Source: Spirochaetota bacterium
GTDB taxonomy: Bacteria > Spirochaetota > Brachyspiria > Brachyspirales > JACRPF01
Assembly: GCA_016214035.1 (NCBI GenBank)
Contig: JACRPF010000017.1
Coordinates: 1-64,000 of the forward strand
Direction: 5' to 3'
Length of the DNA: 64,000 nucleotides
Part shown: positions 1 to 9,779 of the stretch, piece after piece
Layout: each line of letters starts with the position of its first letter
How positions within the stretch are numbered: the stretch's first letter is position 1
Translations under genes and position numbers: made by a program
The notes under the pieces: model-generated
Database searches by the model: none
What the model saw: only the letters and a program-made list of their open reading frames with translations
What the model was told of the DNA's origin: nothing

Positions 1-1407
1 GCGCTCAAAGACATCGAGAATTATAAAGTTGACGCCGCGGTGCTGCTCGGCAACATCTACTACAGCAAGGGCAGCTACGATATGGCGATGAACGAGTATC
101 TTGACGTACTCAAAACAAAACCCGGACAGCCGGCCGCTAACTTCAATCTCGGTTTCATCTACTATAAAAAGAACAATCTCACCAAAGCGCTCGAGCACAT
201 CACCAAGGCGAAAGCGCTTTCATCGTCACCGGTATACAAAATGAATCTCGGCAAAGTGCTGTTCTATATGCAGGATTACGGCGCTGCGCTTGAGCAATTC
301 CGCGCCGCGTACGCTGTCATGAAAAATGCACCCGTTCAGGAAAGCATCGACTATAAATGGTGGTTTTCCAAGACGCTTGCGGCTCAATACAAAACGCGAA
401 AAACGGAATATGAGACCGTGCTGACGCTGCTTGATGAATGCATCGTCAACCGCGTGAACGAACGGATAAGTTATCTTGCCCGTCTCGAAAAACTGGCCAT
501 TGAAGGAAAAACGGCAACTGCATTCTATAATAACGCCCGGGTGGACGTACAGCGTACGCCTTCCATTGCCGGCGACCGTCAGTTTTTCGTCACCGCAGAC
601 AACGAGGTCATATGCCAGGAGCTTGAGACCGAAATTACCGTATGGCGCACCAACGACAATGTGCCGCTTTCATCATCCCCGGCTGTCGGCTCGTTTGTGT
701 TCTACGGACTTGAGAACAAGACGCTCGTTGCGCGCCGCATCGACAACGGTGAAAAGGCGTGGGAGGTCCGCGACTTTTATGCCGACCGCTACGTTGCCGC
801 GGATAACACCCTCGTCTGTGCGGGACCGAAGAACGAGCTGGTTGCTTTCCGCGACGGCTCGAAAGCGTGGACGAGGACAATGCCGGAAGGAAAGCCGTAT
901 ACAATGCATATCTCCGGCGGAACGCTCTTTGTACTTATGAAAAACGATCTACTGGCGCTGAAACCCGCGAACGGGGATACAATACTCGCCGTCAATGACA
1001 GCAAAGCAGCACTCGCCGGCGCGGTGAGAACGAGCGAGCATATCGCCGTTTTTTCGCAGGACGGCGGCAGGACGCTTGCAACCGTGTACCGGCCTGACGG
1101 AACACGACGATATCCCGCCGATATCGTCATCGACGGCGTCATTGCCCCCGTGATGCCGGTAGCAAGCGGTAATACGGCAACCTTCGCGCTTGCCGCACGG
1201 CTTGTCTCAGTATCACTATCGCTCAACAAAGTTCTCTGGAACGTTGAAACCGGAAAGATCGATTCACTGGCGCTCCTCGATGGAAAATTGTTTGCGGTAC
1301 AGGGACGCATATTGAAACACTATGGCGCCCTCAACGGCGCGGTCTCGGCGACATTCCCCGTCGCGGCGGACGACGGCAAATACATGACCATTTACGCCAA
1401 GAAATAG
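1..1407 (+). CDS. TPR and PQQ-type beta-propeller protein (5' end missing)
   Basis: The frame is open from base 1, so the N-terminus lies outside the window and 468 residues are visible. Residues about 10-120 are tetratricopeptide-like helical repeats, for example FNLGFIYYKKNNLTKALEHI and the following NLGKVLFYMQDYGAALEQF. From about residue 185 the protein becomes beta-rich with repeated units such as EKAWEV, AWTRTM and LWNVETG, each holding the W of PQQ/quinoprotein-type propeller blades. A TPR scaffold joined to a propeller suggests a protein-interaction role at the envelope; no catalytic motif is seen. The DUF374 gene follows after 17 bp, so the two are probably co-transcribed. The fold is reasonably supported; the function is unknown. 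Confidence 0.7.
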   Translation, partial: ALKDIENYKVDAAVLLGNIYYSKGSYDMAMNEYLDVLKTKPGQPAANFNLGFIYYKKNNLTKALEHITKAKALSSSPVYKMNLGKVLFYMQDYGAALEQFRAAYAVMKNAPVQESIDYKWWFSKTLAAQYKTRKTEYETVLTLLDECIVNRVNERISYLARLEKLAIEGKTATAFYNNARVDVQRTPSIAGDRQFFVTADNEVICQELETEITVWRTNDNVPLSSSPAVGSFVFYGLENKTLVARRIDNGEKAWEVRDFYADRYVAADNTLVCAGPKNELVAFRDGSKAWTRTMPEGKPYTMHISGGTLFVLMKNDLLALKPANGDTILAVNDSKAALAGAVRTSEHIAVFSQDGGRTLATVYRPDGTRRYPADIVIDGVIAPVMPVASGNTATFALAARLVSVSLSLNKVLWNVETGKIDSLALLDGKLFAVQGRILKHYGALNGAVSATFPVAADDGKYMTIYAKK

Positions 1408-1424
1408 CACGGAACGGCAGTACG

Positions 1425-2069
1425 ATGAAAAAAGCACTACTCCGATTTTTGAAGATCACCATCGCGCCATTCCTTTTCTTTTGTGTCACCAAATTCATCT
1501 ATGCCACGCTGAAACTTGAGATCATCGGCGCTGAACAGATCGCGTCCGGCAATGCGGTCATCGGCATCTGGCATTCCGACTTCGTAGTTTTCTCCGGTTT
1601 CTGCTCACGTCACCACCGCAACATCGTCATCATGACAAGTTATTCCGACGACGGTGAGGTGCTTTCGCGCAACATCAAGCTCCTCGGCGGCGATGTTGTG
1701 CGCGGCGATGAACGCAGACACGGCGCCCGTGCGCTCATCGGTATTCTCAACGCATACAGGAACGGCAACCACATCGTCTTCGCACTCGACGGCCCGCTCG
1801 GTCCGCGGCGCAAAGCGAAACCGGGAGCCGTGTTTGCATCGCGAAAACTCGAGCGGCCGCTGCAGCCCGTTATCTGCACCGCAGAAAAAGCGTGGCGTTT
1901 CAAGTCCTGGGACAGATTGTTCATACCGAAACCGTTTTCCCGCGCCCGGCTGGTCTTCGGCGGACCGCTGATATTTCCCGCCGGCGAGTCCGAGGATGTG
2001 TCATTACAGAAGATCGAACACGCGATGCAGGCGTTATATGATCGTTATGAATATACAAATCACTCATAA
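1425..2069 (+). CDS. DUF374-family lysophospholipid acyltransferase-like protein
   Basis: A 214-residue membrane-associated protein with a hydrophobic N-terminus (FLKITIAPFLFFCVTKFIYA). It shows the DUF374 signatures in order: an HSD motif near residue 50 (acyltransferase H-x-D type), SYSDDGEVLSRNIKLLGG, a VRGDERRHGARAL block, ALDGPLGPRRKAKPG, and SWDRLFIPKPFSRARL near the C-terminus. DUF374 proteins belong to the LPLAT/PlsC-like superfamily, and some relatives act on lipid A or Kdo, so an acyl or sugar-lipid transfer at the inner membrane is likely. It sits between the TPR/PQQ gene and a lipoprotein gene on the same strand. Family assignment is confident; the substrate is not known. Confidence 0.85.
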   Translation: MKKALLRFLKITIAPFLFFCVTKFIYATLKLEIIGAEQIASGNAVIGIWHSDFVVFSGFCSRHHRNIVIMTSYSDDGEVLSRNIKLLGGDVVRGDERRHGARALIGILNAYRNGNHIVFALDGPLGPRRKAKPGAVFASRKLERPLQPVICTAEKAWRFKSWDRLFIPKPFSRARLVFGGPLIFPAGESEDVSLQKIEHAMQALYDRYEYTNHS

Positions 2070-2079
2070 GGAAATATTT

Positions 2080-3198
2080 ATGCGCATCGAAAAAAAAACC
2101 ATCCAACGGCAAATCACATCACTCCCCGCGCTTATACTGTGCGTATCGGCGATGGTATTTCTCAATGCATGCAAACCGTTATCTAAAAACACATCGGCGG
2201 AGAAAAGTCTCTATCTCCTGTCGAACAACGACATCGTCATCGGCATGCTGCCTGAGGTCGGCGGACGCATCGCCGTGTTCCGTCCGGCGAACGGCGGGAA
2301 TATGATCAAAGCCGACACAGACCGGTTTGCAGAAAAAGATTCAGAACGTCTTGTCCCGCCCAAAGGCGCGCTGAAAAAAGAGTATCGTGAATATTTCGGA
2401 AATATCGTCATTACCGGGCCGCAAAGCCGCTGGTGGCAGGAACAGACCGTATTCCCCGATAAGAAAAAGAACAAGGGAAAATGGCCGTGGCCCCCGGACC
2501 CGTTCCTGATGTTCGGCGCATACAAGCTTGAGACGAATACCGCGGCGATGGTCCGTTTTACGGGACCGCAGAGTCCCGTCAGCGGAGTGACGCTCACACG
2601 CGAAATCACGCTTTCGGGTAAAAAAGCGCGCGTCATCACCACGGCGAGAAATATGCGGCGGGAGAATATCACCCGCGATCTCTGGTCGATGACAGCGCTT
2701 GAAGCGAACACGCACGTCTACATACCTGTCCGCGGCAACGCGGATGTGCGTTTCATCAGGCGGGGACAGAGCACCAATATCTCATGGGAAATAGCCGGTT
2801 CGCATTTCACCTGCCATGTGCGTCAATTCCTGACGAATGCATTCATTGAAAGCGACAAGGTGTTCATTACTGCGTCGTCCGGATATGTCGCAGTTTTCAA
2901 AGGAAATGCGATGCTTCTCATCACATTTCCCGTGGAGGACGCATCGGCGGTCTCGCCGGAACACGGAAGCATTGAACTTGCGGTGACCGTGAAAGCAACA
3001 CCGGCGGAATCGTTTCTTACGCTTTCGCATCATAGCGCTCTTGCCACACTGCAATCCGGCGCGGAGATGACATTGGATGAAACCTGGTATCTGTTCCCCT
3101 ATACCGGAAACAGCACGCTTGTCGATGAGACTGCGTTCCTGAAAAAGACGGTAAGCGACCTCAATCACGCCCTTGCGGTGACGAGTGATTTGAAATAA
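2080..3198 (+). CDS. Lipoprotein, DUF4380/mutarotase-like (uncertain)
   Basis: The ATG at 2080 is chosen because ATAAGGAA lies just upstream and a lipoprotein signal follows: a basic N-terminus, a hydrophobic stretch and the lipobox LNAC with Cys at residue 31. The mature part (about 340 residues) is beta-rich and begins with VIGMLPEVGGRIAVFRPANG, which resembles the first strands of DUF4380 or aldose-epimerase-like sugar-binding proteins. No catalytic His/Glu set could be assigned. It would be anchored to a membrane facing the periplasm. The last 34 bp overlap the convergent murD gene. The function is inferred weakly; the lipoprotein call is firm. Confidence 0.65.
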   Translation: MRIEKKTIQRQITSLPALILCVSAMVFLNACKPLSKNTSAEKSLYLLSNNDIVIGMLPEVGGRIAVFRPANGGNMIKADTDRFAEKDSERLVPPKGALKKEYREYFGNIVITGPQSRWWQEQTVFPDKKKNKGKWPWPPDPFLMFGAYKLETNTAAMVRFTGPQSPVSGVTLTREITLSGKKARVITTARNMRRENITRDLWSMTALEANTHVYIPVRGNADVRFIRRGQSTNISWEIAGSHFTCHVRQFLTNAFIESDKVFITASSGYVAVFKGNAMLLITFPVEDASAVSPEHGSIELAVTVKATPAESFLTLSHHSALATLQSGAEMTLDETWYLFPYTGNSTLVDETAFLKKTVSDLNHALAVTSDLK

Positions 3199-4532
3199 TC
3201 TCCGCGTTCCTCATAGTTTCTGAACCGGTCGTAACTCGTGCAGGCAGGCGAGAACAGGATGACATCTCCCGCTTTTGCGGCCTTTCGCGCGGCTGCCACA
3301 GCTTCATCAAAATCCCTGATATTCTGGGTATCCGGATGCATTATTGCTGCCGCTATCTCATCCGACGCCTCGCCGGTGACGATGAGCTTTTTGGCTTTCG
3401 CATGTATCTGATCTTTCAGCAGCCCGAAATCAAGCCCCTTGTTCCTGCCGCCCATGATAAGTATTACGCCGGCGGGAAATGATTCAAGCGCGCGCATGAC
3501 AGCCTGAAGCGTGGTCGCCTTGGAGTCGTTATACCAGCGGATACCGTCGTTCGTCGGCACGAGTTCTATGCGATGCGGCACACCTCGAAAATCGTTCACC
3601 GCCTTCTCGATGCGGTCAACCGGAACATCCATGCCAAGCGCGATAAGCGCCGCGGCCATGATGTTTTCGCGGTTATGCACACCGGCAATGCGGACATTCG
3701 AAAGTGAAAACAGCTGTTTGCCGTTATGCATGAGATAGTCGCCGTCAAGACACATATCCGCCTGCTTCGATGATGAAAAAGTCCGAACCGATGTATGTTG
3801 AATCTCGCGCGCGAATGCTGCAGTATACGCGTTATCGGCGTTCAGAATGAGCGTATCGTCCCTTGTCTGACGCAGCGTAATCCGCTTCTTTGCGGCAAAA
3901 TACTCGTCCATATTTTTATACCGGTCGAGATGGTCGTATGAAAGGTTCAGAAGAGCGGCGATATGCGGTCTGAAACGGTCCGTCATCTCAAGCTGAAAGC
4001 TGGATAACTCAAGCAGTACGATATCCTTCGGACGTATCGATGTTATCCTGTCGCAGAGCGCCACGCCGATATTGCCCAGCGTATGCACCGGATACGTCGT
4101 CGCCAGTATCTGCGAGGTAAGCGTTGTCGTCGTCGTTTTCCCGTCGGTGCCGGTTATACCGATGAACACGGCATCCCTGATGAGATTGAAACCCAGTTCT
4201 ATCTCACTGAGCACGGGGATACCGCGCCGCATCGCCTCTGTCACCAGCGGTATGTCGGGCGGCACGCCTGGGCTGAGAAGAACAATGTCGATACCGTCTA
4301 ACTGCTCAGGATTCTGTTCCCCGGAGAACAGCACCGCGTTTTTATTTTTCAGAAGCGCGATCGAATCCTTTATTCCGTCCTTCGGCTTGCTGTCGGACAG
4401 CGCGTAACGTATACCGAGGTCTTCGAACAGATTCGCCGCCGACACGCCGGTTCGCTTACCGAGTCCTACGATGAGAAACCGCTTGTCCTTGATCGACGCA
4501 AGATAGGTGCTGTTGATGTTATCAGTGTTCAT
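3165..4532 (-). CDS. murD: UDP-N-acetylmuramoylalanine--D-glutamate ligase
   Basis: A 455-residue Mur ligase that adds D-glutamate to UDP-MurNAc-L-Ala in cytoplasmic peptidoglycan precursor synthesis. The order is typical: an N-terminal nucleotide-binding fold ([17 protein letters not shown]), the central ATP loop [20 protein letters not shown] and [10 protein letters not shown], and the C-terminal domain with [20 protein letters not shown] and [20 protein letters not shown]. The length is normal for MurD. Its start codon overlaps the uvrB stop (shared bases 4529-4532, ATGA), so it is translationally coupled to uvrB. The usual dcw cell-wall neighbours are absent; pairing with uvrB is uncommon. 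Confidence 0.95.
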   Translation of the reverse strand: MNTDNINSTYLASIKDKRFLIVGLGKRTGVSAANLFEDLGIRYALSDSKPKDGIKDSIALLKNKNAVLFSGEQNPEQLDGIDIVLLSPGVPPDIPLVTEAMRRGIPVLSEIELGFNLIRDAVFIGITGTDGKTTTTTLTSQILATTYPVHTLGNIGVALCDRITSIRPKDIVLLELSSFQLEMTDRFRPHIAALLNLSYDHLDRYKNMDEYFAAKKRITLRQTRDDTLILNADNAYTAAFAREIQHTSVRTFSSSKQADMCLDGDYLMHNGKQLFSLSNVRIAGVHNRENIMAAALIALGMDVPVDRIEKAVNDFRGVPHRIELVPTNDGIRWYNDSKATTLQAVMRALESFPAGVILIMGGRNKGLDFGLLKDQIHAKAKKLIVTGEASDEIAAAIMHPDTQNIRDFDEAVAAARKAAKAGDVILFSPACTSYDRFRNYEERGDYFKSLVTARA

Positions 4533-6598
4533 TCAATCGTACCTTTGTCGGTTATTTCTGCCGGGTCTTCATCTTTCAGCGGCACTGCAGACACGGTCTT
4601 TCCTTTCCTTTTACCGCTTTTACCGAGCGACGCTATTTTTTCACGAAGTTCTATCGCCTTTTCAAACTCGAGGTTTCCCGCTGCTTTGTGCATCTCCGCC
4701 TCAAGCGCCGCCAGATATCGTTTTTTATCCTTATCCGGATCGAGCTTGTTCTCATCGGCGAAACGCCGGAAATCGAAATGTATCGCGAGCTGTTTTTCAA
4801 CAACCACTTCCCGCTCTACGATATCCTGCACCTTTTTGATGATAGTCTTCGGTGTAATGCCGTTCGCCTCGTTATACGCGGTCTGTTTCTCACGGCGCCG
4901 CTGTGTCTCGCGGATGCACTTTTCCATAGCATCGCTCATGCGGTCGGCGTACATGATGACACGGCCTTCCACATTTCGCGCCGCGCGCCCGACAGTCTGT
5001 ATCAGCGATGTTGCCGAACGCAGAAAGCCAACTTTGTCAGCGTCGAGTATTGCCACAAGCGAGACCTCGGGCATATCAAGCCCTTCACGCAGGAGGTTGA
5101 TGCCGATGAGAACATTGAACACACCGAGCCTCAGATCGCGGATAATCTCAACACGTTCGATGGTCTCGATATCGGAGTGCAGATACCGCACGAGTACGCC
5201 GTTCTCGGAAAGATACTGCGTGAGGTCTTCCGCCATTTTTTTGGTGAGCGTAGTCACGAGCACCCGCGCACCGCTTTTCACCGTGCGGCTTATCTCGCCG
5301 AGCAGATGATCGATCTGGCCTTCGCACGGCTTGACCTCGATCATCGGGTCCACGAGTCCGGTGGGCCGGATGACCTGTTCGATGGGTGTGCCGCTCAGTG
5401 AAAGCTCATAGTCGCTCGGGGTAGCGCTCACATAGATGCGTTCATGTATGATGCTTTCGAACTCTTTGAAAATAAGCGGGCGATTATCAAGCGCCGACGG
5501 AAGCCTGAACCCGAAATCGACGAGCGTCTGTTTCCGGCTGCGGTCGCCGAAATACATGCCGCGCACCTGCGGAAGGGTTACATGCGATTCGTCGACAACG
5601 GTGAGGAATTCCTTCGGAAAATAGTCGAGAAGACACGCCGGCCGTTCGCCTTCCTTACGCCCTGAAAGCGGGCGGGAATAGTTCTCAATGCCGGAGCAAT
5701 ACCCCATTTCACGAAGCATCTCGATATCGTATCTCGTCCGCTGCATAATGCGCTCGGCTTCAAGAATTTTTTTCTGAGCGGTAAGCTCGGCATAGCGCGC
5801 GGCAAGTTCATCCTCGATGAGCTTCACCCCGCGGTCAATTTTCTCCCGCGTAGTTACGAAATGCTTGGCCGGATAGATGACCGCACGCGGAAGCGATGCC
5901 ACCCTGTTGCGCGTTATCGGATTAACGCGGCTGATGCGTTCCACGGTATTGCCGAACATCTCGATGCGGGTGATATCGTCCGAATACGCGCTCATCACCT
6001 CGATGACGTCGCCGATGACGCGAAACTGCGCCCGCTCGATGGATGCGGTGCTCCGCGTGTACTGGATCTTCACGAGCTGCTTGAGTATCTCGTCGCGGTC
6101 GTATTCCTTTCCCGCCTCTACGCCCACGTACAATTCCCGGTAATCCTCGGGTGAACCGAGACCGTAGATGCACGAGACGCTCGCCACGATGATGACATCA
6201 TTTCGTTCAAGAAGCGCGGTGGTTGCTTTGAGCCTGAGACGGTCTATCTCATCGTTTATCTGCGCGTCCTTATCGATATACAGGTCTTTGGACGGCACAT
6301 ATGCTTCGGGCTGATAATAATCGTAATATGATACGAAATACTCAACGGCGTTATCGGGGAAAAAATCACGAAACTCACGATACAATTGCGCCGCAAGCGT
6401 TTTATTATGCGACAGCACCAGAGTCGGCTTATTGAGCTTTTCGATTACATTCGCAATCGTGAATGTCTTGCCGCTTCCGGTAACACCGAGCAAAGTCTGA
6501 TGTGTTTTGCCCGAGCGGATGCCGTTGACAAGCGCATCAATAGCCTGGGGCTGGTCTCCCGCCGGGGGGAAGTCACTTTTAATTTTAAAATGGTTCAT
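4529..6598 (-). CDS. uvrB: UvrABC system protein B
   Basis: Excinuclease subunit UvrB, 689 residues, which verifies DNA damage in nucleotide excision repair. Walker A GVTGSGKT is at about 38-45. The beta-hairpin region contains [20 protein letters not shown]. Also present are [15 protein letters not shown] (motif II), [19 protein letters not shown] (motif VI) and a C-terminal UVR motif ([11 protein letters not shown]) for UvrA/UvrC contact. The ATG at 6598 is preferred over a GTG at 6613 because that GTG overlaps the predicted -10 box (6612-6617) and would not lie in the transcript. It is followed by murD with a 4-bp overlap. Confidence 0.97.
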   Translation of the reverse strand: MNHFKIKSDFPPAGDQPQAIDALVNGIRSGKTHQTLLGVTGSGKTFTIANVIEKLNKPTLVLSHNKTLAAQLYREFRDFFPDNAVEYFVSYYDYYQPEAYVPSKDLYIDKDAQINDEIDRLRLKATTALLERNDVIIVASVSCIYGLGSPEDYRELYVGVEAGKEYDRDEILKQLVKIQYTRSTASIERAQFRVIGDVIEVMSAYSDDITRIEMFGNTVERISRVNPITRNRVASLPRAVIYPAKHFVTTREKIDRGVKLIEDELAARYAELTAQKKILEAERIMQRTRYDIEMLREMGYCSGIENYSRPLSGRKEGERPACLLDYFPKEFLTVVDESHVTLPQVRGMYFGDRSRKQTLVDFGFRLPSALDNRPLIFKEFESIIHERIYVSATPSDYELSLSGTPIEQVIRPTGLVDPMIEVKPCEGQIDHLLGEISRTVKSGARVLVTTLTKKMAEDLTQYLSENGVLVRYLHSDIETIERVEIIRDLRLGVFNVLIGINLLREGLDMPEVSLVAILDADKVGFLRSATSLIQTVGRAARNVEGRVIMYADRMSDAMEKCIRETQRRREKQTAYNEANGITPKTIIKKVQDIVEREVVVEKQLAIHFDFRRFADENKLDPDKDKKRYLAALEAEMHKAAGNLEFEKAIELREKIASLGKSGKRKGKTVSAVPLKDEDPAEITDKGTIE

Positions 6599-6611
6599 AG
6601 TGTACGCACGC

Positions 6612-6640
6612 ACTATAACCTAACGCGGCTCAGCCGTCAA
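6612..6640 (-). promoter_or_regulatory. uvrB-murD promoter
   Basis: On the minus strand TTGACG (6635-6640), a 17-bp spacer and TATAGT (6612-6617) match a sigma70-type promoter. The predicted start is only about 6-7 nt before the uvrB ATG, so the leader is very short and no Shine-Dalgarno sequence is seen. Confidence 0.7.
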
Positions 6641-6670
6641 TAACATTTTATTATTTTTCAGAAATTCCGC

Positions 6671-6713
6671 TTGACTTTTATTAAATCGTGTATTAATTAT
6701 AAACTAGTTTATA
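6671..6713 (+). promoter_or_regulatory. Promoter with 16-bp palindromic operator
   Basis: TTGACT at 6671-6676 is followed by a plausible -10 (AATTAT, 6695-6700). A perfect 16-bp palindrome, TATAAACTAGTTTATA, lies at 6698-6713 over the likely transcription start. A further half-site (TATAAAC) lies just downstream at about 6715-6722. This is the layout of a repressor site; the winged-helix regulator encoded two genes downstream is the natural candidate ligand (inference). Confidence 0.55.
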
Positions 6714-6738
6714 TTATAAACCTTATTTTGAGGTCATT

Positions 6739-7411
6739 ATGGAAAATCGAAACATCAACGTCAAGCAGCTCATAAAAGACATTGAGGTATTGAAAACGGT
6801 CATAAAGAAGAACAATGCCATTATGCGTGAACTTTTCCTGCCCCGTGTATACCGCACACTGTCGCTGTTCTTCGGCACCGTTTTTATTGCGCTGACACTC
6901 GGGATGTATTATCTCATCACCAGGTACGGCAGCTATGAACAGATCCCGACGCCGGTTATCATCGGTTTCTGGGCATTGATCATCATCAGTCTGATTGTCG
7001 GCGGAATATTCAAAGGTGTACTCATCGATGTCCATGCAAAGAAGATCGATCCGTCGTTTTCGCTCTTCACCGTGTATAAAGAGATCATAGCCCTCCCCTT
7101 ATATCGGCATTGCATGGTACTCATCATCGCGCTCATGCTTTTTTTTCATCCCGTATCTTGTCATCTCCGGCAATGCGCTGTATATCGTTCCAATGGTAAT
7201 GCTCATGATCGCCGCGGGATGGATACTTATCGGCGCACAGATTGCGCTCTTCTCGTACCTGATAACCGGTTATTACATGCTTGTCACCAGCATGCTGTCA
7301 TTTGCCGTTTGCCGCACTGTTCATCCGCTGCTGATACTAGCATGTACGCTCGGCATCGGCATCGTCCTGTTCGGCATCGCCGGATTCTTTACATCACCTA
7401 CGCAAAAATAA
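6739..7411 (+). CDS. Multi-span membrane protein, frameshifted at a T8 tract
   Basis: From ATG 6739 the frame encodes a short helical N-terminus and hydrophobic segments (for example LSLFFGTVFIALTLGMYYL and VIIGFWALIIISLIVGGIF), up to an in-frame MLFF near 7135. At the run of eight T (7139-7146) the frame changes. Skipping one T continues straight into LVISGNALYIVPMVMLMIAA and more membrane segments, ending at TAA 7409-7411. Without the shift the protein runs through low-hydrophobicity nonsense to 7467, over the next gene. The intact product would be about 223 residues with five to six membrane spans. It precedes the winged-helix regulator by 24 bp, as in known regulator/membrane-protein pairs. 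The break could be a sequencing error, a mutation or slippage. Confidence 0.65.
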
Positions 7412-7435
7412 GAGATAAACACCGATGGAAAACCG

Positions 7436-7732
7436 ATGAACACCGAGCTAGATCCTGTCATTCATGAACGTTCCCGCCTGCTGATATTGTCCTATATCGC
7501 CTCGAATGAAAAGAAAAATATCGCGTTTAACGAGCTCAAAGCGGCGCTGTCGCTTACCGCGGGAAATCTTTCGATACAGTTGAAAACGCTTGAGAAAAAC
7601 GGCTACGTAACTATCACAAAAAAGTTTAGCGGCAATAAACCGCTCACCGAAGTATCGATGACAGCACAAGGAATACAGGCGCTCAAGGAGCACCTCACCG
7701 CAATCGAATCGCTCCTGAAGTCGCTGCGATGA
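7436..7732 (+). CDS. Winged-helix transcriptional regulator (HTH_34 / ArsR-MarR-like)
   Basis: A 98-residue single-domain DNA-binding protein. The pattern RSRLLILSYIASNEKKNIAF, FNELKAALSLTAGNLSIQLK, TLEKNGYVTITKKF and LTEVSMTAQGIQALKEHL is that of the compact winged-helix family (PF13601 type) often encoded beside a small membrane protein or ABC transporter. The recognition helix is SLTAGNLSIQLKTLE. There is no separate ligand domain. It lies after the frameshifted membrane protein and 73 bp before the ABC operon. It probably binds the palindrome at 6698-6713 and represses its own operon (inference). Confidence 0.8.
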   Translation: MNTELDPVIHERSRLLILSYIASNEKKNIAFNELKAALSLTAGNLSIQLKTLEKNGYVTITKKFSGNKPLTEVSMTAQGIQALKEHLTAIESLLKSLR

Positions 7733-7759
7733 GATAACACCATGAAAGCGAATATGAAT

Positions 7760-7786
7760 TTGACGCTCATGACATTCGAATATAAT
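7760..7786 (+). promoter_or_regulatory. Promoter of the ABC transport operon
   Basis: TTGACG (7760-7765) and a perfect TATAAT (7781-7786) are separated by 15 bp (16 bp if the -35 is read as TTTGAC). A GGAGG ribosome-binding site follows at about 7796-7800 before the ATG at 7806. Confidence 0.55.
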
Positions 7787-7805
7787 TTTGTTTATGGAGG
7801 AGCAT

Positions 7806-8492
7806 ATGAACATCCTGGATCTGAAAGGCGTAAAAAAGACATATCAGAAGGGCGAGAACGAAGTGCACGCGCTCGCGGGAATCGATCTTTCCATTGGCGC
7901 CGGTGAATTCCTCGCCGTTGTGGGACCATCGGGAAGCGGAAAGACGACATTGCTGAACATCATCGGCTGTCTCGACATACCTACTTCGGGAAATGTACTT
8001 TATAACGGCACTGAGCTCGGCGGCATGAACGAGGTAGGGCTTTCACGTTACCGCAAGGACAATATATCGTTCATCTTCCAGTCGTACAATCTCATACCGG
8101 TGCTCACCGTACGCGAGAACGTCGAGCTTCCGCTTGTCATTGAAAAAAATTTCACCGCCGATGAGATAAAAAAGCGTTCGCTCGAGATCATCGAAGCGGT
8201 GGGGCTCGGCACGATGGCCGACCGGCTGCCCCGGGAACTTTCCGGCGGACAGGAGCAGCGTGTAGCGATAGCCCGCGCACTCGTTAAAAAACCCATCGTC
8301 GTGCTTGCGGACGAGCCAACAGCAAATCTCGACAGCGTCACCGCCGAGGAGATCATCGGACTTATGCATGACGTCAACGAGAAGTTCAATGCCACCTTTG
8401 TGTTCTCGACGCACGATGCGCTGGTCATGAAACACGCGCGGCGGCTGGTGCGTCTTCACGACGGACGCATCGAATCCGATGAACGGAAATAG
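7806..8492 (+). CDS. ABC transporter ATPase, LolD/MacB type (module 1)
   Basis: A 228-residue ATPase. The ATG at 7806 is chosen over upstream in-frame starts because GGAGG lies 5 nt before it. Walker A is GPSGSGKTT, the signature is LSGGQEQRVAIARAL, Walker B is VVLADEPTANLD and the switch is STHD. This length and sequence are typical of the LolD/MacB/FtsE group, which powers FtsX-type permeases that pull or extrude substrates at the periplasmic face rather than translocate them through a channel. Two permease genes follow on the same strand. The signature has Glu in place of the second Gln (LSGGQEQ). Confidence 0.93.
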   Translation: MNILDLKGVKKTYQKGENEVHALAGIDLSIGAGEFLAVVGPSGSGKTTLLNIIGCLDIPTSGNVLYNGTELGGMNEVGLSRYRKDNISFIFQSYNLIPVLTVRENVELPLVIEKNFTADEIKKRSLEIIEAVGLGTMADRLPRELSGGQEQRVAIARALVKKPIVVLADEPTANLDSVTAEEIIGLMHDVNEKFNATFVFSTHDALVMKHARRLVRLHDGRIESDERK

Positions 8493-8501
8493 GAGCGGCG
8501 T

Positions 8502-9764
8502 ATGAACATGATATTCACCATAGCGCTCCGCAACGTGCTGCGGCAAAAGCGGCGCGTACTTATCACCTCCATAACCATAGCGGTCGGTATAACAGCATTC
8601 ATCGTCGTTGACGGCATGTTTGCCGGATGGGACGGCGATTCATTGAAGAACGTGGTAACGCTTACCGACGGCGCACTCGCCCTTTCAACCAGGGCATACG
8701 ATGACGACCGTGATTCACTGCCGCTGTCGCTCGATATGAAAAATGCCGACGAGATAACATCGTTCATCATGAAGGACAAGCATGTCGCAGGCGTCGCGCC
8801 GCGCACCACGTTCCGCGGCGAGCTCACCGACGGAGACAAAGCCATCCCCGTGCGAGGCATCGTCATCGACCCCGCGCGAGACACGACGGTTTTTTCGCTC
8901 ACCAATTTTCTGACAGGCGTATACCTTGATAATACAAGCTCGCGGACAATACTTGTCGGGTCGGCGCTTGCACACGAGCTAAACCTGAAAATCGGCGATT
9001 CCATCACCCTCTCCGCGCTCACGAAATATGAGAGTCACAATGCTGACGATTTCACCGTCACCGGCATCTTCGAAACGACGAATCCCGCGCTCAACGACGG
9101 CACGGTTATTATGAGTTTCGCCACGGCAAATGATTTCCTCGATCTCGACGGAGCGGTAAGCGAACTGTTCGTGGCAATCAGACAGCGTATGGACCGTCCC
9201 TTCACCGATCTGTATGTTCCGTCGCGTGAACTCAAGAAACAGGTGAACGGTGCATTCGCAAATCTCGCCGTCTATACGGCTGAAGAACGCAATGCGGTGT
9301 TCGTGAACCTCATGGCGATGAAAAAAAAGAACTCGGGCATCATCATGTTCGTTATATTGCTCATTGCCGCCGTTGGAATAGTCAATACGGTGCTCATGAG
9401 CGTCTATGAGCGGATACGCGAGGTCGGAGTGCTTCGCGCGCACGGATTCACCCCGAAGCAGGTTGTCCGCATGTTCATGATCGAAGGGACAGCCATCGGC
9501 GTTGTCGGAAGCCTTATGGGCATCGTGCTCGGCGGGCTCATCAATTTCTATCTCGTCTATGTCGGTATCGACTATACGCATTTACCGGGCATGGAAAAGC
9601 TCACGTCCGCGCTGCCCGTATGGGGAGCGATGCACAATGTCTGGAATCCCGCAGCATTTGTACAGAGCGCATGCTTCGGTATTGCTGTTGCGCTCATCGC
9701 GAGCATCATTCCCGCGCGCCGGGCCGGCAGGATAACCGTGACCAGCGCGCTCAGATTCCAATAA
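8502..9764 (+). CDS. FtsX/MacB-type ABC permease (module 1, first)
   Basis: A 420-residue permease with one N-terminal membrane span (VLITSITIAVGITAFIVVDG), a large periplasmic domain of roughly 230 residues, and three C-terminal spans. The cytoplasmic coupling segment YERIREVGVLRAHGF is the LolC/LolE/MacB signature. AGGAG overlapping the ATPase stop provides the ribosome-binding site. It is homologous to the first permease of module 2 (shared GI-DP-RD-VF and NAD blocks in the periplasmic domain), so the two modules arose by duplication. Confidence 0.9.
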   Translation: MNMIFTIALRNVLRQKRRVLITSITIAVGITAFIVVDGMFAGWDGDSLKNVVTLTDGALALSTRAYDDDRDSLPLSLDMKNADEITSFIMKDKHVAGVAPRTTFRGELTDGDKAIPVRGIVIDPARDTTVFSLTNFLTGVYLDNTSSRTILVGSALAHELNLKIGDSITLSALTKYESHNADDFTVTGIFETTNPALNDGTVIMSFATANDFLDLDGAVSELFVAIRQRMDRPFTDLYVPSRELKKQVNGAFANLAVYTAEERNAVFVNLMAMKKKNSGIIMFVILLIAAVGIVNTVLMSVYERIREVGVLRAHGFTPKQVVRMFMIEGTAIGVVGSLMGIVLGGLINFYLVYVGIDYTHLPGMEKLTSALPVWGAMHNVWNPAAFVQSACFGIAVALIASIIPARRAGRITVTSALRFQ

Positions 9765-9779
9765 CGGAGATGACGTTGT

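Noticed and set aside
7139-7146. Programmed -1 ribosomal frameshift
   Set aside because: The downstream coding frame requires +1 (or -2), not -1.
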